64,000 bases of DNA, taken from the NCBI RefSeq assembly GCF_000183665.1, contig NC_014774.1, positions 372,001-436,000 of the forward strand. The letters run 5' to 3'. The position numbers were made by a program, and so were the translations under genes. The notes under the pieces are model-generated. The model had not been told where the DNA came from. It made no database searches and saw only the letters and a program-made list of their open reading frames with translations. Origin of the DNA: Candidatus Liberibacter solanacearum CLso-ZC1. Its GTDB lineage: Bacteria > Pseudomonadota > Alphaproteobacteria > Rhizobiales > Rhizobiaceae. How positions within the stretch are numbered: position 1 is the first letter of the stretch; each line of letters opens with the position of its first letter. Positions 19,452-28,177 of this stretch are shown here, piece by piece.

Positions 19452-20633
19452 TTAGTGTAATGATAATTTGATTGCAGCGCTTTCTATGCGTTTTAATCCT
19501 TCGCGGATTTCGTCAGCGGTCACTGTAAGAGGGGGGAGAATACGTACAACATTATTGCTAGCTGGTGCAGTTAAGAGGCGTTCATTTCTTAACTCTTTGG
19601 TTACTATTGCTGGAGAAAAAGCTGTTTCTAAGCCACTTAACAATCCTTGCCCCCGTACTTCTAGAAACACGTTTGGAAAACGATTTTTGATTAAAGTCAA
19701 ACCTTCAAATAATATTTTGGAAAGATTACGCACGTTTTCAAGAAATCCATCGGATTGAATTATATCAAGCACTTTTTTCCCTATTACCATCGCTAAAACA
19801 TTTCCTCCATATGTAGAGCCATGAGAGCCCATGCCCATGCAAGAGGCTACTTTATGTGTTGCTAAACATGCCCCTACAGGAAATCCTCCGCCTAATCCTT
19901 TCGCAATTGTCATAATATCAGGTTTAACATCAGCCCATTCGTAGGCGAATAATTTGCCGGTACGTCCACTTCCTGTTTGAATTTCATCAAAGATGAGTAA
20001 AGCATCAATATTATTACAAATTTCACGCAATTTTTGTAAAAATTCCGGTGGTACCTTGCGGATACCGCCTTCACCTTGAATAGGCTCTATTAAAATTGCT
20101 GCAGTTTCATTGCCAATTATCTTTTCAAGAGATTGGAGATCACAAAATTTAGCTTGATCAAACCCTTCAATTTTAGGTCCAAATCCTTCTAAATATTTTA
20201 ATTTTCCACTCGCAGAGATCGTTGCTAAGCTACGTCCATGAAAAGCTCCTTCAAATGTAACGATACGAAATTTATTTGTTTTCCCTCTCGTATAATGATA
20301 GCGACGTGCTGTTTTAATAGCGCATTCCACCGATTCAGTTCCTGAATTAGTAAAAAACACTTTATCAGCAAAAGTGCTATTTATTAAATGATTTGCAAAA
20401 ATATCTTGCTCTGTTGATTGGTAAAGATTAGAAACATGCCAAAGTTTTTCAGACTGTGACTTGAGTACGCTAACTAGTTCTGGGTGTGAATGTCCAAGAG
20501 AATTAACTGCAATTCCAGATGCAAAATCTAGAAAAGGAGTTCCATCCTCAGAAAAGAGCCATGATCCTTTCCCTTTTGTAAAGCGAATCTTTGCTCGATC
20601 ATAAGTATTAAACAAGCAATCACTGTTATTCAT
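19452..20633 (-). CDS. argD: Acetylornithine/succinylornithine aminotransferase
   Basis: A PLP-dependent class III aminotransferase that makes N-acetylornithine from N-acetylglutamate semialdehyde, and in some bacteria also serves lysine synthesis. At 393 aa it is full length. The cofactor sites are visible: TNSGTESVECAIKTARRY, the FDEIQTGSGRTG aspartate, and the Schiff-base lysine in DIMTIAKGLGGGFPVGA. STYGGNVLA and RILPPLTVT are family-typical. ATG 20633 is preceded by AGGGAT. It is followed by argF and is divergent from gcrA, matching the rhizobial order. Confidence 0.97.
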   Translation of the reverse strand: MNNSDCLFNTYDRAKIRFTKGKGSWLFSEDGTPFLDFASGIAVNSLGHSHPELVSVLKSQSEKLWHVSNLYQSTEQDIFANHLINSTFADKVFFTNSGTESVECAIKTARRYHYTRGKTNKFRIVTFEGAFHGRSLATISASGKLKYLEGFGPKIEGFDQAKFCDLQSLEKIIGNETAAILIEPIQGEGGIRKVPPEFLQKLREICNNIDALLIFDEIQTGSGRTGKLFAYEWADVKPDIMTIAKGLGGGFPVGACLATHKVASCMGMGSHGSTYGGNVLAMVIGKKVLDIIQSDGFLENVRNLSKILFEGLTLIKNRFPNVFLEVRGQGLLSGLETAFSPAIVTKELRNERLLTAPASNNVVRILPPLTVTADEIREGLKRIESAAIKLSLH

Positions 20634-20936
20634 GGAATTATCCCTATGGAGAATATATTTAAAAGATAGAAGTGACTAATTTCTAATTTAATGTTGAATT
20701 CCTAATTTTAAGGTATCGCTCTTTTGATTTTAATAAAACATACTTTTGACAAAAAGAAAATCGCCGAACTTATGCTATGAATAAGAAGGGTTCCAATTCA
20801 CAGTTTTTTGCTACATGTTGACGCTTACATAAGATCCGAATAAGGTATATAGTTAATAAGTAGTTATCATACGATTTGTTAATTATTTGTTCTTTCTAGA
20901 ACATCACTAAAAATTTGAAAAGGTGGGTAGGATACG
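20634..20936. other. Divergent promoter region between argD and gcrA
   Basis: The 303 bases separate two divergent genes and must hold both promoters. No conserved operator, hairpin or small gene could be defined. The sequence just before gcrA (AGGTGGGTAGGA) is purine-rich and serves as its ribosome site. Confidence 0.4.
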
Positions 20937-21479
20937 ATGGTTTGGACTGATGAAAGAATTGATAAACTAAAACAATTTTGGTCAGATGGTTTAAGCGCTA
21001 GCCAAATTGCTACACAATTAGGAGGTGTTACTCGTAACGCTGTTATTGGTAAAGTGCATAGATTATTCCTATCTGGTCGCGTAAAGATTAATGAGAATAG
21101 GAAATCTGCAGCTGAGGTTGGTCGCAAGGATTCAAATTCAGGAAACGCCTCTGCTAAGATTCGACAATCTTCAGTGGCTTGTATCCCTGAATCTATGTCG
21201 AAAGGGCGGGTTTCTGTTGCTGCCTCCAAACGGAAATCAAAGCCTTTGGAAAAGGGGGATGAGATTCCTTCGGGAATAGTTTTGCCTATTTCTCGTTGCC
21301 TTAGATTAATGGAACTTACGGAAAATACTTGCAAATGGCCTTTAGGAAATCCTCTTGGAAAAGATTTTTCTTTTTGCGGAAGTGATGCTCATAATGATTC
21401 TCCTTATTGTGATTACCATAAGAATCTAGCATATCAACGGGTACAAGATCGTCGTAAAATACAAGTCAATGCGAAGTAG
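20937..21479 (+). CDS. gcrA: Cell-cycle regulator GcrA
   Basis: GcrA is an alphaproteobacterial sigma-70 cofactor that activates promoters carrying methylated GANTC sites (CcrM marks) to time cell-cycle genes. The N terminus has the diagnostic VWTDERIDKLKQFW and an SASQIATQLGGVTRNAVIGKVHRL helix-turn-helix (about residues 20-43). A low-complexity Lys/Ser linker follows. The C-terminal domain carries ENTCKWPLG and FCGSDAHNDSPYCDYH, the cysteine pattern of the sigma-interacting domain. At 180 aa it is normal. Whether a CcrM gene exists lies outside the window. Confidence 0.95.
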   Translation: MVWTDERIDKLKQFWSDGLSASQIATQLGGVTRNAVIGKVHRLFLSGRVKINENRKSAAEVGRKDSNSGNASAKIRQSSVACIPESMSKGRVSVAASKRKSKPLEKGDEIPSGIVLPISRCLRLMELTENTCKWPLGNPLGKDFSFCGSDAHNDSPYCDYHKNLAYQRVQDRRKIQVNAK

Positions 21480-21672
21480 TATAATTAGCCTTTGTATCTT
21501 TGTGCATATGATGTATAATCATGACGGATCTTCTTTCTAGATCAATAGTGTTTCCTAGAAATTATTTTGAAAATAATTATTGTATCTCAACTAAAGTTCT
21601 TTCTATTAGTGTGGGATCTATGATTTTTGCGTGAACGACTAGGATCAAGAATTTTTCTTTGATAGGTGTGTT

Positions 21673-22245
21673 ATGTTTATACAAACTGAGTATACTCCTA
21701 ATCCTGCAACTCTGAAGTTTATTCCGGGACAAGTGGTTCTTGTACGAGGTTCTGTTCATTTTTCGAATGCAAAGGAAGCGGGCATATCTCCTTTGGCGTC
21801 TCGTATTTTTTCTATTTCAGGGATTGTTTCCGTTTATTTGGGATATGATTTTATAACGGTTGCCAAGGATAAATATGATTGGGAACAGCTTAAGCCTCTT
21901 ATTCTTGGTGTAATCATGGAACATTTCATGTCTGGCGATCCGATTATTTCTAATGGTGGTTTAGATGCTGTAAATGTAAACGATGATCTCGGAGAGGGTG
22001 ATTTTTCAGAAAGTGATAGTGTGATCGTTCAAAAAATAAAAGATGTTTTGGATAATCGCGTACGTCCTGCGGTGGCTAGAGATGGGGGCGATATAGTTTT
22101 TAAAGGGTATCGAGATGGAATTGTGTTTTTGAGCATGATGGGAGCTTGTTCAGGTTGCCCGTCTGCCACCGAAACACTAAAATACGGCGTAATCAATCTC
22201 TTGAATCATTTCGTTCCTGAAGTTAAAGACATCCGTACAGTTTAG
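21673..22245 (+). CDS. nfuA: NfuA/NifU-type Fe-S scaffold protein
   Basis: The 190-aa protein carries an N-terminal Nfu domain (MFIQTEYTPNPATLKFIPG) and a C-terminal NifU-like domain with the cluster-binding CxxC at Cys159 and Cys162 (GACSGCPSATETLK). It probably assembles or carries a 4Fe-4S cluster to client enzymes in the cytoplasm; MiaB, encoded 0.9 kb downstream, is a plausible client. ATG 21673 follows AGGTG. tsaB starts 15 bases downstream, so the two are probably cotranscribed, as in rhizobia. Confidence 0.95.
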   Translation: MFIQTEYTPNPATLKFIPGQVVLVRGSVHFSNAKEAGISPLASRIFSISGIVSVYLGYDFITVAKDKYDWEQLKPLILGVIMEHFMSGDPIISNGGLDAVNVNDDLGEGDFSESDSVIVQKIKDVLDNRVRPAVARDGGDIVFKGYRDGIVFLSMMGACSGCPSATETLKYGVINLLNHFVPEVKDIRTV

Positions 22246-22260
22246 AATGGATTTGTTTTT

Positions 22261-22878
22261 GTGATAGTTTTAGCGCTTGATACAACGGGAGTGGATTGTT
22301 CCGTTATTGTTTATGACAGTAATGCTCATTATATTTTGGGATCTTATTTTAAAAATTTAGGACGTGGTCATGCTGAATACTTGATTCCAGCAATAGATTG
22401 TGCTCTGAGAGATTCTCAGTTAGATATTTCTCAGATTGATCGTATTGTGACTGCATTGGGACCAGGATCGTTTACTGGAGTGCGGGTATCCATTGCTGTG
22501 GCACGTGGGATTTCTTTAGTTTTAGGAAAGTCAGCTTTTGGAGTGGGAAATTTAGAGGTTTTAGCGCGCTCACATCTTGATACTCATGCCGGTCGCCCTG
22601 TAATGGTTTTGGTTAGTCTCTTGCATAAGAAGATTTGTCGCCAAACATTTTCTGTAGATGGTATCCCTTTGTCTGAGCCTGTTCTTTTGAATTATGAACA
22701 GACTCGTTTTGAGGTAGACAATTTTGAAGGGGAAATTATAGGATCTGGATTCTCTGTTATCAAGGGGATTGAAGGTGAGAATGATCATCTTCCTATGGAT
22801 GTTTTAGCTCGATTGGGGATTTTAAAAACAGGTATTGCGCCTTCTCCTATTTATTTGCGGTCTCCATGCACTCTTTAA
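22261..22878 (+). CDS. tsaB: tRNA threonylcarbamoyladenosine biosynthesis protein TsaB
   Basis: TsaB is an inactive ASKHA-fold partner that dimerises with TsaD for t6A37 synthesis on ANN-decoding tRNAs. The 205-aa protein shows the N-terminal VLALDTTGVDCSV phosphate-binding strand and ALGPGSFTGVRVSIAVARG, both family marks. Its start is GTG at 22261 with GGA about 8 bases upstream. In rhizobia rimI and a fur-family gene usually follow; here only 212 to 248 bases separate it from miaB, so both are missing from this place. Confidence 0.93.
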   Translation: MIVLALDTTGVDCSVIVYDSNAHYILGSYFKNLGRGHAEYLIPAIDCALRDSQLDISQIDRIVTALGPGSFTGVRVSIAVARGISLVLGKSAFGVGNLEVLARSHLDTHAGRPVMVLVSLLHKKICRQTFSVDGIPLSEPVLLNYEQTRFEVDNFEGEIIGSGFSVIKGIEGENDHLPMDVLARLGILKTGIAPSPIYLRSPCTL

Positions 22879-23126
22879 TAATATTTAGTATAAGGTATTT
22901 ATTTGATATAGAAATTAAGAGACGGATAGGTTGTTTATAATGCTTTTGAGGGCAGAAGGTGATTTTTTTTCTAAAGTTCTTTATTGAAATAGGGGAAAGC
23001 AAATTATTGCTTTAAATTATCTATCTTAATATAGAATTATTTCCAATTTTTTGGGCGATAAGGTAGTGTAGGTATCTAGTCAGTGCCAATTTGGGTTTAT
23101 TTATCGAACTAGCGGGTGTTGTGTAT

Positions 23127-24500
23127 ATGGTTTTGCAGGCTGTCAATCAGAATCTTTCTCCACAAAAATTTTTTGTTAAGAGTTACGGTTGTCAAATGAA
23201 TGTTTATGATTCCTTGCGTATAGAAGATATTTTTTTTTCTAAAGGATATGAGCGTGCTGATTCTATAGATGATGCCGATCTCATTGTCCTTAATACTTGC
23301 CACATAAGAGAAAAGGCGGCTGAAAAAGTTTATTCCTCTTTAGGAAGAATACGCAATTTAAAAAATTCTCGTATAAAAGAAGGAAGAGAGACAATAGTCG
23401 TCGTAGCAGGATGTGTGGCTCAAGCTGAAGGAGAAGAAATATTGCGTCGTTCTCCTATAGTCAATGTAGTTGTTGGGCCTCAAACGTATTATCGTTTGCC
23501 AGAATTATTAGAGCGTGCTCGATTTGGGAAGAGAGTCGTAGATACTGATTATTCTGCGGAAGATAAATTTGAGCGTCTTTCTATAGTAGATGGTGGTTAT
23601 AAGCGGCGGCGAAGTGTCGCTGCTTTTCTAACAATACAAGAAGGTTGTGATAAGTTTTGTACATTTTGTGTGGTGCCATATACGCGTGGAGCTGAAATTT
23701 CTCGATCATTATCTCAGATTGTTGAAGAAGCGCGTAAATTAGTTGCAAGTGGTGTTCGTGAAATTACCTTGCTAGGACAGAATGTCAATGCTTGGTGTGG
23801 GAAAGGTTTAAATGGTCAAAAATGCAATTTTAGTGATTTACTTTACTCTCTCGCTGACATCAAATCTTTAATACGACTAAGGTATACAACTAGCCATCCT
23901 CGAGATATGAGTGATTGCTTAATAAAAGCGCATGGTGAACTAGATATTCTTATGCCCTATCTTCATTTGCCAGTGCAATCTGGTTCGGATAGAATATTAA
24001 AATCTATGAATCGACGGCATACAGTATATGAATATCAACAAATAATTGATAGGATTAGATCTATACGCCCCAATATCGCTATATCAAGTGATTTTATTGT
24101 AGGGTTTCCTGGGGAGAGAGATTCTGATTTTGAAGGAACCATGAACCTTGTTGAAAACATAGGTTACGCGCAGGCTTTTTCTTTTAAATATTCGCCTCGT
24201 CCTGGTACTCCAGGTGCTAATATGTTGGGACAAGTTGAAGAAAGTGTAAAAACGGAAAGGCTGTTATGTCTTCAGAAAAAACTTCGTGAACAACAAGTAT
24301 CCTTTAATAATGATTGTATTGGGCAAATAGTAGAAGTTTTAATAGAAAAAGAGGGAAAAGAAAGAGGGCAATTGGTAGGACGATCTCCGTGGTTGCAATC
24401 TGTAGTTTTAGATGGAAGGGATCATAATATTGGAGATGTTGTTAAAGTTCGTATAACAGATGTTAAAACTATTACCTTATATGGAGAGTTTGTGGTATAA
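23127..24500 (+). CDS. miaB: tRNA-2-methylthio-N6-isopentenyladenosine37 synthase
   Basis: MiaB is a radical-SAM methylthiotransferase that adds the 2-methylthio group to i6A37 of tRNAs reading UNN codons. The N-terminal cluster cysteines are in [15 protein letters not shown] and VVAGCVAQ. The radical-SAM motif CxxxCxxC is in [18 protein letters not shown], and a C-terminal TRAM domain follows. The ATG at 23127 gives 457 aa; an in-frame TTG at 23091 would add 12 residues. Neither has a strong ribosome site. phoH, expected between miaB and ybeY in this cluster, is absent. Confidence 0.96.
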   Translation: MVLQAVNQNLSPQKFFVKSYGCQMNVYDSLRIEDIFFSKGYERADSIDDADLIVLNTCHIREKAAEKVYSSLGRIRNLKNSRIKEGRETIVVVAGCVAQAEGEEILRRSPIVNVVVGPQTYYRLPELLERARFGKRVVDTDYSAEDKFERLSIVDGGYKRRRSVAAFLTIQEGCDKFCTFCVVPYTRGAEISRSLSQIVEEARKLVASGVREITLLGQNVNAWCGKGLNGQKCNFSDLLYSLADIKSLIRLRYTTSHPRDMSDCLIKAHGELDILMPYLHLPVQSGSDRILKSMNRRHTVYEYQQIIDRIRSIRPNIAISSDFIVGFPGERDSDFEGTMNLVENIGYAQAFSFKYSPRPGTPGANMLGQVEESVKTERLLCLQKKLREQQVSFNNDCIGQIVEVLIEKEGKERGQLVGRSPWLQSVVLDGRDHNIGDVVKVRITDVKTITLYGEFVV

Positions 24501-24785
24501 GCGTAGAAGATTTTTTGTTATAAAAAATTGGTGTCATTTTTGGTTTTCTATTTTTTTAACGGGACTTTATAATTTAAACCATGAAATAATTTTAGAAAGC
24601 AAGCGTATTAAATGTCAATTTTACAGGATTATAGAAGGAAATATTTTTTATTTAACATGAAATCAAAAATCAATGATTTGATATTTAGGGCATGTTTCAT
24701 TCTAAATTATTCACAAGAAGTTTTTGGTGTACGTTTGCGTTGTATTTGATAAGGGATTTGTCTTTATTGTTGATAAAAGGGTAGA

Positions 24786-25277
24786 ATGAATCCTCCTAAG
24801 CTAAATTTACATATAGCTGTAGAAAGCGAATTATGGGGTGAAGATTTTGATTTGAGTGTGTTATGTGAAGTAGTATTAGCCAAGGCAATATCTTTTCTAA
24901 CATCAAAGAAAGATTTCTCTCTTGAAGATATTGAGGTATCCTTTGTGTTTACTGATTCTAATCGAATTAAAGAACTCAATGCTCAATATCGAGGGATAGA
25001 TAAACCGACTAATGTTCTTTCTTTCCCTTCTGTATTATCTAGTGAATATTCGGGAGCAATGTTAGGAGATATTGTCCTTGCTTACGAGGTGATGGAGGCG
25101 GAGGCGAATGTATTGGGAAAGAAATTTAAAGATCATTTAGTTCATTTGATTATACATGGTTTTTTGCATCTTTTGAGATATGATCATGTGGACGATGAAG
25201 ATGCTAGATTAATGGAAGGATTAGAGCGATCTATCTTAGCGGATCTTGGTATAGATGATCCTTATGAGCTGGATTAA
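24786..25277 (+). CDS. ybeY: Endoribonuclease YbeY (rRNA maturation factor)
   Basis: YbeY is a metal-dependent single-strand endoribonuclease needed for 16S rRNA 3' maturation and ribosome quality control. The 163-aa protein has the N-terminal INxLNxxYR-like IKELNAQYRGIDKPTNVLSF. The zinc site reads HGFLHLLRYDH, keeping all three histidines, although the usual Gly before YDH is Arg. ATG 24786 follows AAGGG. corC begins 18 bases downstream, so both are in one transcription unit. Confidence 0.95.
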   Translation: MNPPKLNLHIAVESELWGEDFDLSVLCEVVLAKAISFLTSKKDFSLEDIEVSFVFTDSNRIKELNAQYRGIDKPTNVLSFPSVLSSEYSGAMLGDIVLAYEVMEAEANVLGKKFKDHLVHLIIHGFLHLLRYDHVDDEDARLMEGLERSILADLGIDDPYELD

Positions 25278-25295
25278 ATTATAAAATAACTTTGA

Positions 25296-26255
25296 ATGAT
25301 GGGCGATTTTAAAACAAATTCATCTGAATATCCGAAAGAAAAAAACGAAAATATAGATTTATCATATTCTATATCTAAGATACCCCTTGATTCCTTTTGG
25401 AATCGTTTCTTGCGGGCATGGTATAAGATATGGAAACCAAGACTTAATCACCAGAGAGATGTTAGATCTCTATGGACGGATTGTGCGTTAGATGACATGC
25501 TTTCTGCGGTAGAAAAAGAAATTTTTGAGAATGTTTTGCAATTTCGTGAGATACGTATTGGCGATATTATGATTCCACGTGTCAGTATCAGTGCGGTAGA
25601 AGAAAAAGCCACAATTTCTGAAGTCATGATGATGTTTGAAAAGTATGGGAAATCTTGGATGCCTGTATATAGCAATAGTTTGGATAATCCAAGGGGGATG
25701 GTGCATATGCGAGATTTATTATCGTATATTGCACGTATTTATCTAGATATAGAAAATATTAATTTGAATACGACTCTATCCGAATCTAATTTAATAAAAG
25801 ACATCCTTTTTGTCCCTTCTTCTATGTTAGCTTCCGATCTATTAAGGAAAATTCAAGAAAGCGGAGTACATATGGCTCTTGTAATAGACGAGCATGGTGG
25901 CACAGACGGTCTTGTTTCTCATAGAGATATAGTATCTGTTTTGGTGGGGGATATTACGTCTGAACATAATAGTATCAAAGAAATGATTTCTGCCGTATCT
26001 GATAACACTTTTATAGTAGATGCGCGTACTGATTTAGAAGAATTAGCTAAAATTATAGGGGCAGATTGTGATTCTCTTAAAGGAGAGCAAGATGTAGATA
26101 GTTTAGGAGGGCTTATTTTTTCAGTTTTAGATCGTATACCTGCAAGAGGTGAAGTTATTTTGGATATTCCTGGATTTGAGATTGTCATTCTAGATTCGGA
26201 TGTTCGTTGTGTGCGTCGTGTTCGTATTCGGAGTCTTGTTGATGTTAGACATTAG
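25296..26255 (+). CDS. corC: CBS-domain CorC/TlyC-family protein
   Basis: A 319-aa soluble protein with a pair of CBS domains (about residues 85-205, beginning RIGDIMIPRVSISAVE and ending IDEHGGTDGLVSHRDIV) and a C-terminal CorC_HlyC transporter-associated domain. CorC-type proteins are linked to magnesium/cobalt efflux and bind adenosine nucleotides; the older label hemolysin C is misleading. No transmembrane DUF21 segment is present. It lies between ybeY and lnt as in most Proteobacteria. Confidence 0.92.
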   Translation: MMGDFKTNSSEYPKEKNENIDLSYSISKIPLDSFWNRFLRAWYKIWKPRLNHQRDVRSLWTDCALDDMLSAVEKEIFENVLQFREIRIGDIMIPRVSISAVEEKATISEVMMMFEKYGKSWMPVYSNSLDNPRGMVHMRDLLSYIARIYLDIENINLNTTLSESNLIKDILFVPSSMLASDLLRKIQESGVHMALVIDEHGGTDGLVSHRDIVSVLVGDITSEHNSIKEMISAVSDNTFIVDARTDLEELAKIIGADCDSLKGEQDVDSLGGLIFSVLDRIPARGEVILDIPGFEIVILDSDVRCVRRVRIRSLVDVRH

Positions 26256-26333
26256 CGCATGATATTATGTTTTGTAGTTATAGTTATTTTGTAAAAAGTT
26301 CATTTTTCAATTGATAAAAAGGAGAACTGGAAA

Positions 26334-27899
26334 TTGGATAATATAGCCAGTAAAGTCATGCTTTCAGCAGGAATAAGGCGATATTTTCTTGCGATCTTAG
26401 CGGGCATTATTGGTAGTTTTTCTATGCCATCAGGTGATTTTTTAATTGCTGCTTTCGTATCTTTTACATTGTTAGTATGGTTGTTAGATGGAATTTCTTC
26501 GATTCGAGGTAGAGCGGTTTCTATCAATGGGGTTGGGTCGTCTTTTTTGGTGGGATGGTTATTTGGTGTTGGATACTTTCTAACTGGATTCTGGTGGATA
26601 AGGGCGGGAATAATAGAGCTAAGTAGTACCTTTTTGCCTTTTTGGGGGGAGGTGCTCTTTTTTGTAAGTTTTCCTATTTTTTTAGCTATATTTTATGGAA
26701 TAGCTACCGCTATAGCATCACTATTATGGTCTGAAGGTATGGGGCGTATTTGTATTTTGGCATGTGCTTTTGGATTATGTGAATGGTTGCGCAGTTTTCT
26801 AGGAGCAAGTACCTGGAATGCTATAGGATATGCGGCTATGCCAATACCCATAATGATGCAATCTGTGCATTGGATAGGGTTGTTTGGGATGAATGCATTG
26901 AGCGTGTTTTGTTTTGCATCGCCTGCATTGTTTGGAACGCGACGAGATGTTAACATAGGCATGACTATATCTAGTGTTCTTTTGGTATTGCATATTGCAT
27001 ATGGTGTATGGATCATTGCAGAAGATTCAAAGCCTTCTTTGCATTTTTCACAAGAATGGCCTGTTGTGCGTATAGTGCAGCCTGGGGTTAATCCAACAGT
27101 GAAAGAAAGTGATGAAAATATTTTAGGGCGATATTTATCTTTAACTGCTCTTCCGGTTTCTGCAGGAGAAGCAGAGCCTTCTGTTATTATTTGGGTGGGT
27201 CTGGCGCCCCCTTTCTCTATCGTAAACCAACCCAAGATACTAAAACGTATAGCTAGTACGCTTAAAGAAAAACAAATATTAATTTTTGGATCTATATGGA
27301 AAGATTTATCGGTTAGAGAAGATTGCTTTTATAGGTTAGTTTATGTTATTGATAGCAAGGGGAGTATTTTAACCTCTTCAAATGCAACACATCTTTTTCC
27401 ATTTGCTGAATATTTGCCATATAGAAATATTTTTAAAAAATTACACTTTGATTTTTCTTTGTTCCCGAAGGATTATGTTGTTTCTCAGTCTTCTTCAGTA
27501 TTAGTGTTATCTGAGAAGTTAAGGTTTTATCCGCTGATCTTTTCGGATGTTTTTTTTCGCCAAGATATTAATAAGAACGTAGAATCCGCTAATGCAATTT
27601 TGAATATTATTGATGATTCTTGGTTTATGAATAATAAAAGGGGTTTTGATCAGAGTTTTAGATATGCACAAATTCAAGCGGTAGAGATTGGATTGCCATT
27701 AATTCGAGTGGCTAACAATGGAATTTCTGCTTTTCTTGATAAAAGGGGGCGCATTATTTCATCTTTGCAAGTTGGTAGAAGCGCTTCTATTGATATGTAC
27801 TTCCAACCTAAAATACAAAACAAGTTCCATTATGAGATTCAAATGATAATTTTTTGGATTATTGAATTAATTTTACTAATGTTAGCTATTATAGCTTAG
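26334..27899 (+). CDS. lnt: Apolipoprotein N-acyltransferase homologue lacking the catalytic triad
   Basis: By position, length (521 aa) and fold this is Lnt, the inner-membrane enzyme that adds the third acyl chain to lipoproteins. About six membrane segments lie in residues 15-230, the nitrilase-like domain in about 243-485, and a final membrane helix at 500-520. The active-site Glu, Lys and Cys are all replaced. The Glu position (WPE in active enzymes) reads WVG with Gly289. The Lys position (K-x-H-L-x-PFGE) reads ATHLFPFAE with Ala351. The Cys position (PLICYE) reads PLIFSD with Phe403. Structural motifs such as RVANNGISAFLD are kept. The TTG start has GGAG at 9 bases. The frame is uninterrupted. 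It is either a pseudoenzyme or a recently inactivated gene. Confidence 0.88.
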   Translation: MDNIASKVMLSAGIRRYFLAILAGIIGSFSMPSGDFLIAAFVSFTLLVWLLDGISSIRGRAVSINGVGSSFLVGWLFGVGYFLTGFWWIRAGIIELSSTFLPFWGEVLFFVSFPIFLAIFYGIATAIASLLWSEGMGRICILACAFGLCEWLRSFLGASTWNAIGYAAMPIPIMMQSVHWIGLFGMNALSVFCFASPALFGTRRDVNIGMTISSVLLVLHIAYGVWIIAEDSKPSLHFSQEWPVVRIVQPGVNPTVKESDENILGRYLSLTALPVSAGEAEPSVIIWVGLAPPFSIVNQPKILKRIASTLKEKQILIFGSIWKDLSVREDCFYRLVYVIDSKGSILTSSNATHLFPFAEYLPYRNIFKKLHFDFSLFPKDYVVSQSSSVLVLSEKLRFYPLIFSDVFFRQDINKNVESANAILNIIDDSWFMNNKRGFDQSFRYAQIQAVEIGLPLIRVANNGISAFLDKRGRIISSLQVGRSASIDMYFQPKIQNKFHYEIQMIIFWIIELILLMLAIIA

Positions 27900-27932
27900 T
27901 AATAAATAATGAGAGAGCTATTATAGCTTAGT
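27884..27932 (+). repeat. 17-bp direct repeat at the lnt stop codon
   Basis: AGCTATTATAGCTTAGT occurs at 27884-27900 and again at 27916-27932, 32 bases apart. The first copy contains the lnt stop codon TAG (27897-27899). This looks like a small local duplication, possibly by replication slippage. Confidence 0.75.
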
Positions 27933-27975
27933 GAAAATCAGAGAGAGAGGGGTGTTATTTTGATATTTATTTTTA

Positions 27976-28006
27976 CTTAATCTAATAAGTGCAGATTAGG
28001 TTTTTT
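27976..28006 (+). terminator. Intrinsic terminator after lnt
   Basis: CTTAATCT (27976-27983) pairs with AGATTAGG (27993-28000) over 8 positions including one G-U, with a 9-base loop, and is followed directly by six T (28001-28006). It would end the ybeY-corC-lnt transcript and separate it from the downstream HTH regulator. Confidence 0.65.
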
Positions 28007-28060
28007 ATTTATATTTACCTTATGCTAATTTTATTTTTTCATATTTATTAAATGCATTTC

Positions 28061-28128
28061 ATAATATTTAATGCTTTTTATGAGAGTAATTATAATATTT
28101 AATGCTTTTTATGAGAGTAATTATAATA
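28061..28128. repeat. 31-bp tandem repeat, about 2.2 copies
   Basis: The 31-base unit beginning ATAATATTTAATGC and ending GAGAGTAATT occurs at 28061-28091 and, with no difference, at 28092-28122, with a six-base partial third copy to 28128. It lies 50 bases upstream of the HTH regulator start at 28178 and may overlap its promoter. Such perfect repeats can vary in copy number between strains. Confidence 0.85.
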
Positions 28129-28177
28129 ATTTAATTAATTTATTTAAACGTATATTTTATAATCAAGGTCATAAGTT

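Noticed and set aside
22941..23030. Possible rimI remnant between tsaB and miaB
   Set aside because: A short frame MLLRAEGDFFSKVLY vaguely recalls an acetyltransferase strand, but it is too short and soon interrupted.
24460..24660. 66-codon frame between miaB and ybeY, where phoH would be expected
   Set aside because: No PhoH P-loop or other similarity; it overlaps the end of miaB in another register.
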